Source of the DNA: Echiichthys vipera
Taxonomy: Eukaryota > Chordata > Actinopteri > Perciformes > Trachinidae
Length of the DNA stretch: 64,000 nucleotides
Direction of reading: 5' to 3'
Assembly (NCBI GenBank): GCA_963691815.1
Contig: OY829646.1
Coordinates: 28,611,772 to 28,675,771, forward strand
Below the pieces are notes generated by a model. It saw nothing but the letters and a program-made list of their open reading frames with translations, was not told the origin of the DNA and ran no database searches. Positions 1-12,569 of the stretch are shown in pieces. The position numbers and the translations under genes were made by a program. Positions within the stretch are counted from its first letter, which is position 1, and each line of letters starts with the position of its first letter.

Positions 1-2450
1 TGTAGTCTTATTAAGCCACTTATCAGCAACCTCCTTTATATAAGATGGGTACGCCTAAGCTTCAAAATTCATGAGTGGAGTATTAACTGGCATATTTTAT
101 CTCGTAGAACAAAACCTACAAATAACCTGTTAACCACAGACCTGATTTAAGGCATTTTTCCAAAAACTCAATCAAAATTCCCACTGACTTCAAGGATAAC
201 ACAATAAACCACTGCCATGTAACTTGAAAGAACTGTCAAAAGTTGTGTTTTCATCCAAATTAAGCACAAATTTTAAAGAACATAGCAAATGTAAAAAAAA
301 AAAAAATGTCTAAAACAGGCGGATGGAAACAGTCATAGAGATTGACTACCCCTCTTATGCAATTCTACAAATATCACCACACCACTGCAGAATGTGGTGC
401 TGTTCTGTCACTTCAGAAAAAGTACTTCATCTGGGTGAGCCACAATAAAGACTTCACTGGTATCAGAGTGTATTGATATCACTAGTCACTGATAAATAGC
501 AAACATTTGATGAGACAACATCTGGACATATTTCTTATCAAAAGTGTCTCAATATAATTGGTTAGTCAATACTACTGAATCACCAGTATTATTGATATAT
601 GTTTGTCATTTGCTAGATTCTGGTTGAACAGCAGCATGAGCAGCAGGAGCTATTTCCACAACATCTCGCTCTTTACTCTCTCTTACTGGAGATATATCCA
701 CAGTTGCCCTAGCCACAAGAGGACATTGTTTATTCTGCAGTCATTTTGCAGTAAGAAACAGAAAACAATGTATGAGGACATAACACCCAAATGAAACTTG
801 GCTTGAAACAAACTACTCCTTTTAAAAAATCTGGATATTTTCGTGCTTCTTTGTTTCTTCTGCTTCCTTGCTTTATTGAGATACATTTCCTGAAAATAAA
901 TGTCCACATCAGCACTCCAACATTGGCAATATTGTCACAGTGATGGGTAACTTATATAGAATTCCTGTTCTGACCATGAATTCTGACATCTGAAAATCTC
1001 TGGGGAGTATTTTAGTATTTTATGTGTCAACTAACACTTGGTAAAGACTGAATTCCATGAAGCAAGACAATTTCAGTTCAGATGTTTGATAAGCCAATGG
1101 ATAAAGCTAAAGTTGTCTCAAGTACAAAAAAAACTCAATTACACTAGTAATTCTTTGAAAACGAAGATAATCCAGTAGAGACCTACGTGGGCTAAGAGGC
1201 CATCTTTGCAGAAGCGCTCCACTTCTTTTGGCTGATATCAGGACAGAGACAAGGATTACTACCATCCAAACACCTGGCCTCTCATTGCGGGAAGAGAAGC
1301 TATAAATCAGCTGAGGTCCCCATTTTCCCTGCTCTCTTGTTTTCATCCCTCTCATCCCTCTATACACCTATTCAGTTGAGATTGGTATATTGAGTTTGCA
1401 CTTGTATTGAACCTGTTAAGTATGGACTGGAACGGAAGTGTGTGTGTTCCATTTTCTTCTATTGTGGACCTACTTCATGCTCAGACTTTGTGGTAGACAA
1501 TGTATATTTACCCACCATAACATAAAACCTGAAGTGTTTTAACTTTACAGAGATGTCTTTGCAGGCCTAGTAAACAATCATCAAACAGGAATCCCCAAGT
1601 AGAAAATCCCTCCGTTTGAAAATGAGTTGAATAACATAAATTGGAAAAATATACTGTTGGGTGTTGCAATCTGATGGACTGTGATGTTGTCTTTCAACCC
1701 ATCTTGGGTATAATTTGTCATGTTCTTGTCGTTTATTTGTTCATACCTTTTATCATCTATAGATACCGTTTGTCCTTATTTGTCATGAGAAATTTATTTT
1801 CATGCTCCTTCCCAGTTAGTGTTAGTTCAGCACTCCTGCAGAGTAGCCAACCCACACTTAACTGCTATAACAGTCTACATTAGTCTCATGTTTTATTTGA
1901 TTTGCATTTCAATGCCCTTGTTCACAATCTGTGTTGAGAAAACATTTTGTTTACACACAGAAAATCAAAAAGCGTCCATCCTGATCATAGTTCAGTTATA
2001 AAATTGTTGTGCAACATCAAAAAGTGCAGCTCCATTGCTCCTACGCCACTGGTTATAGGCCTCTGCACAAAAGACCAAAGATTGGCAGACTTTTGGGGTA
2101 AAGACTTAAACTCTTCTTTCCTACATCTAATATACAGTAAATACTGAAGCTTAAAGTTGAAGATTTCAAGGTAGATCTTGTCAAGTCTTGATAAAAGAAG
2201 ATCCTACACACTGCAGCATCACAATTTATTGATAATATTGAAGTTTCCAAGGTGGATCATCTCAAGAGTGAGTCTTGTGTAGTGATGCCACATAGCAAGA
2301 GGTGGTATCTTCACTTATTTTGAAATTAAATGTTACATACTTAAATAAAAACATGATAACACTCAAGTGCCATTGATATTATGTCAAATGCTACTGTTAC
2401 TGTTTTTGAGCCAGATTCTCTAAAGTCTAGTTTTGCATAATGTTGTGTAT
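1..2450. other. Upstream intergenic DNA, nothing recognised
   Basis: AT-rich sequence with only short open frames that show no recognisable domain. A 15-base A run lies near 291-305. I see no RNA gene or repeat family I can name. Confidence 0.6.
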
Positions 2451-2454
2451 AAAT

Positions 2455-2880
2455 CAGTGGTCCCTAATGGTTTTGGCTAGTAAGACCTCCAAAGAAAGCT
2501 TTTTCTGCTTTTGACCACTCATTACAGGTTACAAGTGAGTGATTTTCCTTCTCAAATTACAGTTTTTAGGGGCCTTAAATGTAAAAAAAAGAAAAGAAGT
2601 ATCCTCCAATTTGCAGGTAAACAGCAAAAATGTCAAAAAATGATTGAATGGTATATTTATTGTTTTATTGTCATCGTACAAGCACAACAAAATTAAGATT
2701 GCAACATCTGTATCAATGCTACAGAAAAAATGAATAAAAAACATCAATACAATTTGGTATAGCACAAATACTATATGTCCGGTGAGATTTCCTCTTCTAT
2801 CAATTGTTTTTCGCCCCCTCAGATTCATCTTGTGACCCTTTTGGAGGGTCGCGACTCGCAACCCCTATTTGGGAATATGT
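2455..2880. repeat. Possible hAT-Charlie-like MITE relic
   Basis: The left edge reads CAGTGGTCCCTAATGGTTTT, resembling the CAGTGGTTCCCAACCTTTTT terminus of Charlie-type hAT elements. The right part contains CTTGTGACCCTTTTGGAGGG followed by TCGCGACTCGCAACCCC, the usual opposite end in decayed form. The interior is A/T-rich without coding capacity. The call rests on remembered terminal patterns; termini are diverged and I could not define a target duplication. Confidence 0.4.
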
Positions 2881-2949
2881 ACTATAGAAAATGGAGTGCA
2901 AAACTCAGTATCATGGGGGTCATGCAGCATCATATAAATGTTTATTTTT

Positions 2950-3070
2950 TCTTTAACCCTTATTTAACCATGTAAGAACCAATGATATCAATGATCTCTT
3001 TAACAAGGGTGACCTTGCCAAGACAGCCATAGAAAAAGACAACAACAAAATAATCACTTACCTATGCTCA
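2950..3070. repeat. Interspersed vertebrate/teleost repeat fragment
   Basis: The pattern CCTTATTTAACCATGTAAGA, then ATCTCTTTAACAAGGGTGAC and CTTGCCAAGACAGCCAT, resembles a very common fish repeat of the form TATTTAACCAGG...TCTCTTTTTCAAG...CTGGCCAAGA. No coding potential. I cannot give the family name with certainty. Confidence 0.45.
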
Positions 3071-3074
3071 GTGA

Positions 3075-3625
3075 AAAGTACCTTCATTCACCATTCATAC
3101 TCGTAAGATCTTTAAAATCAGTGGCCAGACCAGTTAATATTAATCTGAATAGAAGAAAGGAGAAGACATCATAAATGCAGTGTGGGTCTGATGAGAAATA
3201 ACCCAAGCCTTGGAGCCAGAGACTCTGAGGGACTGACTCACTGTAATGGGAAGAGCCCTTTAATGAGAAGTGCTAGTGATTGTAGGTGGTAGTATTAAGT
3301 AAGGCAAAGGAGGATTTAAAAGTCAAAGGTCACACTCGCTATCCTCCTTGGGCTTTGTTCTCCATTACCACAGTGGTATACAGTGTTCACAACGCTGCTT
3401 GCATTATGCTTCAACATCAAAGAGGAGCCTCATTTTCTGCCTCTGCAGCAGGAGACAAAGATGCTGAAAAGGTGCCTGCTCATGTTTTTGTTAGGACAGG
3501 GTTGGGAGTGTGAGGGGATTTTGCTATCCACAGATAATGTTTGTCTTCTGTTGCCAAGGAACTGTCTGGCAGACCGACAGAATAGACAGAAGCAGCGAGA
3601 AAAATACATATATATATATACTGTA
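3075..3625. other. Intergenic, nothing recognised
   Basis: No gene, repeat or RNA feature recognised. The region ends in a short (AT)n tract at about 3607-3630. Confidence 0.5.
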
Positions 3626-3768
3626 TATATTCTGAAATCTTGTTTTCTTTTATTGTTCAGAATTTGATGAAATATTAGCTGTGGCTATAACACTGCTGTA
3701 CTAGCATTTTCTTTTTTAACCAGACACTTTGACGAAAACTTTTATTTTGTGAAAAAAGCAGCAATTTC
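3626..3768. mobile_element. Fragment of the same Tc1-like element end found at 29.87 kb
   Basis: About 140 bp align by eye with 29873-30013. Shared strings include TTATTGTTCAGAATTTGAT, GCTGTGGCTATA, CTGCTG(T/C)ACTAGCAT and TTTTATTTTGTGAAAAAAGC. At 29.8 kb this sequence is the terminal inverted region of a Tc1-like transposon, so here it is an isolated terminal fragment or a short MITE derivative. No transposase remains. Confidence 0.7.
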
Positions 3769-3769
3769 A

Positions 3770-4890
3770 TCCTATGAATATCCATTTTGATTCCTAGCTT
3801 AATTGAACAACTAGAAAACAAAACAAAGTGAATACATGAGATGCTATGCTTTCAAAGTAGGCTTATTAAAAAAATAAATACAGATTTGTTAAAAAAATGC
3901 TGTATATATTTTGAACTGTGCTCACTGTACGATGACACTACTGTAGACTGTTACTGTAAATCCCAGGAAGTGTCCTATCACTGCTGGACACAGAATACAT
4001 ATTGATGTGTGGGAATATAGTTTTTTTTTAATTGAAGGTGAATTTACTGTATTCCTTTTTAAAAAAATTATAAATCTTTTGTGAAAAACTGCTAAAACGG
4101 GCAGGCAGGTATGTCTGGCCTCTTTCCCATTCAGAAAGATTTACAGCTGGCCAGGTCCTGGGGAAACCAATCACATTAATTTCATGTGGGACAGGTTTAA
4201 GACAATGCCTGACAGAGTAATGTCATTGTTACTAACATAACTGGCATTCTTAGTCCAGCATAGTTTACCTGGCTCACAAAACTCAGATTAAACTGTCACA
4301 CTAGGTGGTGCTGATCCAATATGAACCAAGACAATGTTGCTGTTTTGCCTTTTTATTGCATAAAATGTTTTACTTTACTGTTTAGCTGTAACTTGAGAGA
4401 GTTTGTGACCCGGCCACTGTTTGTTTTCTTCCTTAAAAATGGACCAAGCACCGGCTCAACTAGCATGTTTCACTCTGCGCTACGCAGGTTTGTTGCTATG
4501 ACTGGTTGTAGGCATTGGCGTCGGCAGGCCCTGAGGGCAGGGGGTTGGTTTGTCTTGAATAGGCGGCGCTTTAACTGGTACGTAATTTTAAGCATGCAAT
4601 TGATATGGGTTGATCAGAAATTGTTATAATTATCATTGACTTAACAACCCAGCATGGTACTTCAGCACTCGCCTGTTTGTGTGGCGGTCTTGTGTCCGGG
4701 GGTCCTGTGCCCCATACATGCGAGGAAGAGATCACCTCTGAAATTGTTTTTGGATACCAATTAAAATACTATAGTTATCTTGAGACCCACTACTAAAAAA
4801 AATGTTTGTGGGCATAATTTTAGACCCTACCAAAATCGAAGTAGGATGGGCAGGAGAAAGAGGGTGCATGGCTAAAAAGAGTCATAATGA
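3770..4890. other. Intergenic, nothing certain
   Basis: AT-rich to 4300, then a CpG-containing patch at 4480-4590 with a 102-codon open frame (4321-4629) that resembles nothing I know. No RNA gene or named repeat was identified. Confidence 0.5.
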
Positions 4891-5063
4891 AACACCTCCA
4901 GCAGCTTAGGTCCTGGCTCCGTAGAGCCCAGTGCAATGCTCCGGCTATTGTTTTTCAAGTTGTTTCATGCTTGGAGCTCGGGCATGGAATCGGTAACGCA
5001 AACAGTTCTTCATCAGGTTAGTCCTCCCGTGTTCACAAGAATGAAAATAGAGGGCTGTTCTCT

Positions 5064-5120
<57 letters not shown>

Positions 5121-5256
5121 GCTATCAGCTACCCAATGAGGATTTTCATTTTATCCAAGCACAGATATTGACTCGTATTACTCGTATAATACTTGCAATC
5201 GGCAAAAGTGCTTTATCTGTACTGGTTTCATCAGAGTATCCGGCTCATCTCTAGTA
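4890..5256. repeat. Possible DNA-transposon-derived repeat with internal (TG)n-(G)n tract
   Basis: The right part (5160-5256), read on the minus strand, begins ACTAGAGATGAGCCGGATAC and continues with CTGATGAAACCAGTACAGAT and a repeated ACTCGTAT/ATACGAGT motif. I recall this as a common fish repeat terminus. Inside is a microsatellite: (TG)n at about 5061-5103 followed by an 18-base G run (5104-5121). The left limit is uncertain. Confidence 0.4.
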
Positions 5257-5386
5257 GGCACACAGGCTTAGGAATGTGGAATTCCAGGGTTAATTCTGCA
5301 AAGTGAGTGGTAGACCTATGTATGGTTGTTTGTGCGAGGGGCCTCATGGATGGTTGGACTCTGCAGGGGGGACCCAGATAATTGAG

Positions 5387-5991
5387 CTAGAAGACTGTTG
5401 GTCTTCCTCTCCTGGGGCGGTCCTCTTGTGAGCCAGTTTTTTTGTAGCGCTTGATGGTTTTTGCGACTGCACTTGGGGACACTTTCAAAGTTTTCCCAAT
5501 TTTTCGGACTGACTGACTTTCATTTCTTAAAGTAATGATGGCCACTCGTTTTTCTTTACTTAGCTGCTTTTTTCTTGCCATAATACAAATTCTAACAGTC
5601 TATTCAGTGGGACTATCAGCTGTGTATCCACCTGACTTCTGCACAACACAACTGAGGGTCCCAACCCCATTTATAAGGCAAGAAATCCCACTTATTGAAC
5701 CTGACAGGGCACACATGTGAAGTGGAAACCATTTCAGTTGACTACCTCTTGAAGCTCATCAAGAGAAAGCAGAGTGTGTGTGAAGCAGTAATCAGAGCAA
5801 AAGGTGGCTACTTTGAAGAAACTAGAATATAAGGCGTATTTTCAGTTGTTTTACACTTTTTTGTTAATTACATATTTCCACATGTGTTAATTCATAGTTT
5901 TGATGCCTTCAATCTACAATGCCAATAGTCATGAAAAGGAAGGAAACTCATTGAATGAGAAGGTGTGTCCAAACTTTTGGTCTGTACTGTA
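5387..5991 (-). mobile_element. 5'-end fragment of a Tc1-like transposon
   Basis: On the minus strand a TIR lies at the high-coordinate end: TACAGTACAGACCAAAAG, then TTTGGACACACCTTCTC, with the flanking TA at 5990-5991. It is followed by about 360 bp of leader and a 64-codon open frame (5581 down to 5390) starting MARKKQLSKEKRVAIITLRN. That is the N-terminal paired-like helix-turn-helix DNA-binding region of Tc1-family transposases; the SVRKIGKTLKVSPSAVAKTI stretch is the recognition-helix part, and a GRPR-like RRGRP hook follows. The frame stops there, and the catalytic DDE domain and the other TIR are missing, so the copy is 3'-truncated and non-autonomous. Confidence 0.85.
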
Positions 5992-8152
5992 CCTGCTCGA
6001 CCAATGGCGAGTCAATCACAGCTGTCAATCTTGACATTTGATCCTGTTCTTATCCCATCAAATAACTATTTGTAAACCAACTTACCAGAAAAATGAACAT
6101 GTGAACATAGCACATGGACATGTATATTTTTTGCTTTGATTTGTTCATGTCCCTTCACACATTCAGCCAGTCACTGGGGGGAATCAAAATGTTTTGGCTT
6201 CACGTTTGGGGGGCTTTCAAGCCATCTATCTTTAGATACAGTCTAACGTTTGAACAATCTACCAATGCTATTTTTCTAATGAGGAGGTGTTGACTGAAAC
6301 TACTCATTAAATCATCCTGTATAACTTTCCTGATATGTTAAAAGCCTTCATTTTTAAGTTGATACCTTGGCTCTGTAAGAGTGTAGTAAGGAGCTGAGTG
6401 CAGATAGAGGCAGGGGCCGGAAGATGAAAAAAACCTATCCAACCAACAGGCTACTGTTACAGGCTAGTTTGTTCTAGGGCTCAAAGTTAAGGCTCTAATC
6501 ACTAGTCCTAACCTTGACTGAGCTGGTGTGAAAAAGAGGAAAACACATATAAGACCTGCTTTCAAACACAAGAGAATAGGGTGCATACCGGAGTAATTTT
6601 CAATCTTAGCTTAGCCGTGTAGCTTGTTCCTCAGATAAGGCTCCAGTAGCACTAGGTGCTGCTTCCACTAACAGCAAGTCACCTCTGGCTTTTGCAGTTC
6701 AATTTAGGGTGATAGTTGAATCCTCAAAAACAATATTGCAGGTATCCATGGGCTGGAACAGTGTGAAGCTGAAGTGTCGTGTTAGCAGCATCTTCAAAAT
6801 CGAGCATTTCTGTGCAGCCTTCACTTCTGCCTGTCACTAGGACAGTGATGTGCCCTTTAGTACTCACAGCCTAACCACACCCCCAAACATCTCTCAATAT
6901 GATAACAACCCACAAATAAAGGATAGAAAAGAAAGAAGAAAACAGAGGAACTTCCAACAGCTATTCTAACTTGGCCTCAGACAATACCATGCTGAAAATG
7001 TTTTCTCTGGTAGAAGCAGGCATAAGAGGTGAACTCAGACTCAGCAACCAGGAAACACTAACAAGGGGTCACATCTTAGCTGAAGTCAATGATAAGACAT
7101 TGCAAGTTATTGGCATTGGTGTGGGCAGTGGAGAGATAGAGTAGCCCAAATAGCACCCTAGCCAATCCTAGCTGCAAGATCAGCACCATAGAGAGTGCTA
7201 CAGTACACAGTCTTGACACAATGTTGCTGTAAACCAACTATTAAGCTAACCAAAGAGACAATGGCATAATATTAAGATACTATATTTAACAAATACATAC
7301 ATTAATAACCAGAGTGAATTATTAACCAGTGATTTACTCGATCTGCTTCATGCTACAGGGTGTATGAGAGGCTGCACCTAAAAGAAAGATAAAGGCTAAA
7401 GCTACAGTATAATTGATTTTAGGCTGTTGACCTGTCCAAAAAAAATGTCTTAAATGTTACATATCTTGCATTAAATCATAAATGAATCATGAATCTTGAA
7501 ACATACTCTCACAGACAGTACTTATCATTATTTTAATCGAAGAAAGCATAGTAAATATGATTCATGACTACAATTTCAATAATATATTACATTTTTAGTA
7601 AGACAAATTAACAATGTGTCTACATGTTGAATCTGTCTTTCTCTCCCTTTTTTTCAAGGTTCCTACTGTTTCCACATGTCCATGATAAGACCCTAACAGA
7701 TAGCACATTGTGATTTAATGCCTCCTTCTTACATGTGTTCTAGAAAAAGACTACAATTATGCACACAGTGTTCATAAATGACTATGTTTACTCTTGCCTC
7801 AAGTGTGACCTGACATATCCTTATACATCCAACAAATGTAAAGATCTCATTGGGGTAGACTGTACCAGGATAGAATTGGAATGTGACTCCCATTCAGACA
7901 TGGAAACAAACATCCACACCATTACGAGTGATACAAATTAGAAAATCCTTACAAATTACATGGTGAGGATACCAAGGCATGTGCATTGTGAGGCTTGTTA
8001 TTGGAATTGACATATCTGAGACTTTCATAAGCAAGGCATATTAGCAGTCTCTAAATGCTCTGTGAAATTGGCTAATCTATTCAAGCACTAGCACTTTCAA
8101 ACAGGTAAAACTGGATTTGAAAAAGTACACATTGGGGGATAATTACATGAAC
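5992..8152. other. Intergenic, nothing recognised
   Basis: No coding region, RNA gene or named repeat identified. The 6600-7250 stretch is less AT-rich and may be an old repeat, but I could not match it. Confidence 0.5.
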
Positions 8153-8438
8153 ATCCATCCATCCATCCATCTGCAACCGCTTGTCTTTCAGTATTGTTGT
8201 GGGGGGGGGGGGGGGCACCCTGGACAGGACAGGACAGGACAGGACAGGACACCAGTCTTTCACACCTACGGGCAAGTTAGAGTCATCAATTAAACTAACA
8301 CGTGCATGTCTTTGGACTATGGTAGGAAGCCTGAGAACCCAGAGAAAACCCACGCAGACACGGGGAGAACATGCAAACTCCAGGCAAACTCTTGCTGTGA
8401 GGCGACAGTACTAACCACCACACCAATGTGCAGCCCAA
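8153..8438 (-). mobile_element. Non-LTR (L2-like) retrotransposon 3'-end fragment
   Basis: The segment starts with (ATCC)n at 8153-8171, the reverse complement of a (GGAT)n tail. It includes CATGTCTTTGGACTATGGTA, GAAGCCTGAGAACCCAGAGA, CCCACGCAGACACGGGGAGA, ACATGCAAACTCCAGGCAAA and CTTGCTGTGAGGCGACAGTA. This series is one of the commonest fish interspersed repeats and I believe it is an L2/Maui-type LINE 3' region. A 15-base G run (8201-8215) and six GGACA units (8222-8251) interrupt it. No ORF survives. Confidence 0.6.
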
Positions 8439-8489
8439 ATACATGTACGTGCAGGAGTGTATTCATGATTTACTTTACATTCAGAATGC

Positions 8490-8573
8490 TTTATTATTTG
8501 GTTAATTAGCTTGAGTTTGAGATTTCTGCAAGGTATGAGGACGTTGTGCCAGTAAATACAATTTACTGCATTT

Positions 8574-8581
<8 letters not shown>
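8490..8581. repeat. Unnamed repeat, copy A (see 12447-12569)
   Basis: It shares TTATTATTTGGTTAATTAGC, GAGTTTGAGATTT, TGTGCCAGTAAAT and TTACTGCATTTTAGAT with 12447-12569, differing by a gap of about 35 bp and scattered substitutions. Both copies lead into a GATA-type microsatellite. Confidence 0.7.
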
Positions 8582-8613
<32 letters not shown>

Positions 8614-8652
8614 TATATAGATAGATAGATAGATAGATAGATAGACAGACAC
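8574..8652 (+). repeat. (GATA)n/(GACA)n microsatellite
   Basis: Compound tetranucleotide tract: TAGATAGATAGACAGACAG, several GACA units, ATATATAG and then six to seven GATA units, followed by GACAGACAC. Confidence 0.95.
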
Positions 8653-11600
8653 ATAGTTAGATTGCAGTAATGAGTGCACACATAAAAATGTCCAAAAAAA
8701 CACTTGTGAGATCATGTAATGGACAGAAAGAGACAGGCTCATCTATACTCACCACTAGATGGTGCAAATGTGTTTCCCACCCCATTCCTATCAGCTGATG
8801 GAGGCTTTTTTTTGCAATGCATGGACCATTAAAGTTAAACAGATAAATTAAACCTTTTCATTGAAAACGTCACAGATGAATTTACTACTGTGTAAAAAGA
8901 AGAAAATGACATTTCAAGGACTCAGCTTAGTATGATATGCCTTCTGCTACCACAGAAGGAGAGCGAAAAAGGGTGTGTGACTGCCATGGACAACCATACC
9001 TTAAAGTATAGTGTATGTATACTGCCCTACAAAGCCTAAGTGCAGAAACTACGAATACATTTAGCCAAAAAATGGCTTTAAAGTTTGTTTCCTATCCCAA
9101 CAAATGAATATTAGGCACATTGATGAAGGATTATGGTTTACCTAGTTTACCATTTAAGATTTATTATCCAAATCAATCCAAACCACCTCACTTTCATGCC
9201 CATAAATTGTGCAGAAATCACATTATTGGTGATTTCGTTGTTACTGCTCTTTTGGGTATTGTATTGGGGGTATGTAGTTTTTTTTTTTTACAATTGATTA
9301 GGACTGCAGGGATGAAAAAATCACAAACTAATAATGGAAACTGTGTGAATTAAATACAGCACGTCACTGTAAATAAGCTATTACTTCTCAGTCCATTCAT
9401 CTCATGGGAGTGCAAAGCAGCTTGAGCTCTAACAAAAACCACACGGTAATTACGCTTATCGGAAATGTACTGAATGTAAGTGCCACAGCCTGAGTTATTT
9501 TGTATGTGAAGCATCATTGCGATCAACACCTGTAGGCACTTCATAGAGTCAGAAGGTTGTCACCTGCTGTCATGTACATCTACTGATGATGAATACAACC
9601 CATATGTATACTTCAAGGCCTTGAGAGTCTACAAAGACTTGCAGCCGCTCTGAGGGAATCAGGTGCTGCACTCTCACTTCAGTAAGATGCACATCTAAGT
9701 GTAAGCATCGCACTGCTCTTTGGGGATGGGTCGGAGTCTTTGTCTTGCTTTCAACCCCTTTGATATGTCTTGGGGGGGGGGCAGACAAAACAAAAGACAG
9801 GGGAAAAAATGCAGGGAGAGTGAAGGAGACAAGGAAGGTGGAGGGTGGAATCATTCCTCAGTTGATTGCAAACAAAAGATTTACCTCCGGTTTCACTTGT
9901 ACTGCCCAGAATCAGAGCATGGAGCCACCATGGATTCTCCAGTACATGTTTATATTACTGTATTTATTTACTGTACTGTCAATAAGAAACAGTGGGGGTC
10001 AAATCATGAATAAAAAATAGATACAGGCTCACATTTCCCTGTTACTGTAAATATACAACATTGAACTCAACTACTTAGACCACAACCCTGGGACATTGCA
10101 ATTTCGGAACCTATCAGCTATCTGATGTCAATTTAGCCTGCAGGGCAACAGTTAATAATTCTGGCCTTCCAATTTAGCCATCGGGTATTTGGGCCAAGAC
10201 ATCCTCTTACGAATGGCAGTCATTGTTTACCGTCCGATCAGCAACGTGAGACATGGCAATGGAGTTATATTTGCATATACATGACTGCTAATGCCTTCTG
10301 CCTCTTTTTCTCTCCAGTGCAGTGCCACTCCTATCACCTTTAATGGTTGGGGGAAGGTTACTCCGTGTAGGTGTCTGTCTGTGTGTCTACTCCCTGACAT
10401 GCAAGCTGACCAAAGTGACTGTGGACCAGATGGACCCTGATGTGGATGGCTTGATCAAGTGGAGCGTTATCAGACCACCCACTCTGGCTGACATAAGCTG
10501 TGAGGGCTAAGCGTATTAGGAGGCAGGAGGTCCACAGGGACTATGGAGACACTTCAGTGTAATAAACTCATCAGGAGAGAGACAGATACACCTGTTCGCT
10601 ACAGGGTGACGGAGACAGAGGGCACCGAGTGGGGAGGAAACAAGGAAGACAGAAGGAAGAGTTGTTGATAAAGTGCACAGACAGAAAGAAAGAGATAGCA
10701 GATGAGGTGAGGGCAGAGAAAGATAAAGACAAAGCGACGAGGATGCACAGCGGTGAGGGTGAAACCGTGACCACAATCGCCTTAGACAAGACGAACTGAG
10801 CTTGCCTAGTTGAGTCCAAGTCAAGCCAAACACCAAATAAGAAATCTCAAATTCTGTTTTCACTTCAATCTTTTAAAATCAAAATGACATCTGTACTCAG
10901 AAGTGTTGCTGAGTGAAATAGAACAATTAAGGGTTCATTTTGGGATTACTTTAAAGGAGTTGTACTCCGCATTCAGAACATTTATATAACATCAAACAAA
11001 AATTTGCTATGTAAAGATATAGTGGATAAATGGCATCCTAAGCAGAGAAAGAAGTCACTCTCCCTCATCATTTCTCTGTTCTTTGTTTGATAAATGGTCT
11101 GTCTGTGCGCGCATGTTAGTGCATGTGGCTGTGAAAAACTGTTAGTAATTTCAGTTTTACAGAACGGTTTTGTGAGAGGAGTGTGAAGGCAATCCCATCC
11201 CAGTTTTTTTCAAGCTTCTTTAAGGGCTTGTTTGATATCAGGCATGATTCGACCATTGTGTCCAATTCTCTATAACATATCTCCTTGAGATAAATAGTAA
11301 ATAAATAGTTTTCAAACTAAAAATGTATAGTGGTTTCCTAGGAGTCTAGCCTTGACAGTCATGGGCAACTAACACAGACAGGCAGCTACGTAGAGAGAAA
11401 GAGCAAGGATGATAAAGTCCAGATAAAGTGATAGGAGATTTGAAAAAGAAAGAGAGAGAGATAAATCCACTTCCTTCACCTATAAAGTAAGCCCAATGCA
11501 AGACAAATATAGACACTCTACTAGGTCACCTATATAAAATTGGTTGGTTATTTTCAACAATCCTACAACACTTGTTCCTTCTGAATTTCCAGAAATAATG

Positions 11601-12030
11601 CAGTGACCCATATGATTATATTTCCTCAGTAGAAAATCACTTTGACCTATTTCAATGTAATGTAGTCCATGTTCTTATTTCTGTCTATTATCATACAAAC
11701 AAATTAATTAGATGAAAGACAAGAACAAGTTGAGACATGCTTTGTACGGTATAGGCAATATTTAAGGCCTTTCCCAAAAAATATGGCCTATATTATATTG
11801 ATCTCCCTGTAAGAGTCTGCTGAATTGCTGTGTTTGTGTAAGTATTAGGTAAGATTGTGTGGTGGTGTTTTAAGCTTAAGATAACTTTTCAGAGGTCAAA
11901 AGTCAACTTCCTTCTCTTTTCACAAGGCCCTGTTCTGCAACATTGCAACATCTGTAGGTTTATTAAAGCTTTTAAATCTTGAATTTCAGTCTCGGTACAC
12001 AGCCAAGTCGTCAGAAAAAAAAGAAAAAAA
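8653..12030. other. Intergenic, no gene recognised
   Basis: No supported gene. Short homopolymers occur (T run near 9281-9290, G run 9773-9781). Open frames at 9.7-10.0 and 10.3-10.9 kb are compositionally biased and resemble no family. The stretch 9360-9720 is non-repetitive and could be conserved, on impression only. Confidence 0.5.
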
Positions 12031-12033
12031 ACG

Positions 12034-12436
12034 CCTGTGAATATTCTCATTTATCCAGGTCATCGTTATCCCCAAAGCAATTTCAGTCAAAAGCAACTGG
12101 ACTTGTTTACTTGTCTAGGAAGACGTTTCACCTCTCAATAGAGCACTAACCAAGTCGAAACCTACTTCCCATCAACGACTGTCACTATTAACGATGCTAG
12201 GACTTGGAGCACAAAGGGTTTCAGTGACATCATCTGCCTTATGAAAGGTTAAATACCTGGATCTCCACACCAGTTATTTGGACCAGTCCCAGCCTGGTCA
12301 GATGCGTACATGAACTGATGAAGCCTCTTGGATGAGAGGTGAAACGTCTTCCTAGATAAATAACCAAGTCCAGTTGCTTTTGACTGAAATTGCTTTGAGG
12401 ATAACAATGACCTGGACAAATGAGAACATTCACAGG
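12034..12436. mobile_element. Fold-back repeat with 104-bp inverted arms
   Basis: The left arm (12034-12138) and right arm (12333-12436) are inverted copies of each other. Shared strings read in the left-arm direction are CCTGTGAAT(A/G)TTCTCATTT, GCAATTTCAGTCAAAAGCAA, CTGGACTTG and AGGAAGACGTTTCACCTCTC. They differ at roughly one base in ten. The 194-bp centre has no ORF. The arm sequence is a repeat I recognise from other fish genomes. The structure is like a MITE or fold-back DNA element; no target duplication was established. Confidence 0.8.
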
Positions 12437-12446
12437 CCAACCTAAC

Positions 12447-12569
12447 ACTTATTATTTGGTCAATTAGCTCAAGTTCGAGATTTAGCAAAAGCACAAAAGC
12501 ATCAGAGTACTTATTCTGCAGGGTATGGGGACATTGTGCCAGTAAAATCAATTACTGCATTTTAGATAT
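12447..12569. repeat. Unnamed repeat, copy B (see 8490-8581)
   Basis: The longer of two copies in the window, containing about 35 bp (around AGCACAAAAGCATCAGAGTA) absent from copy A. It runs into a short GATA tract (12574-12588). A 38-bp piece of the L2-like tail seen at 8389-8426 (CTCTTGCTGTGAGGCGACAG) recurs at 12615-12652. Confidence 0.7.

Noticed and set aside
4321..4629. 102-codon open frame with a CpG-containing centre
   Set aside because: No recognisable domain, no splice context and no codon pattern supporting coding.
8153..8251. GGACA and ATCC short repeats as a possible CRISPR-like array
   Set aside because: Units are 4-5 bp with no spacers and the surroundings are an L2-like tail; this is a microsatellite in a eukaryotic genome.
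10516..10863. 115-codon minus-strand Ser/Leu-rich open frame
   Set aside because: Compositional artefact of a polypurine stretch on the plus strand; overlapping frames are open too.
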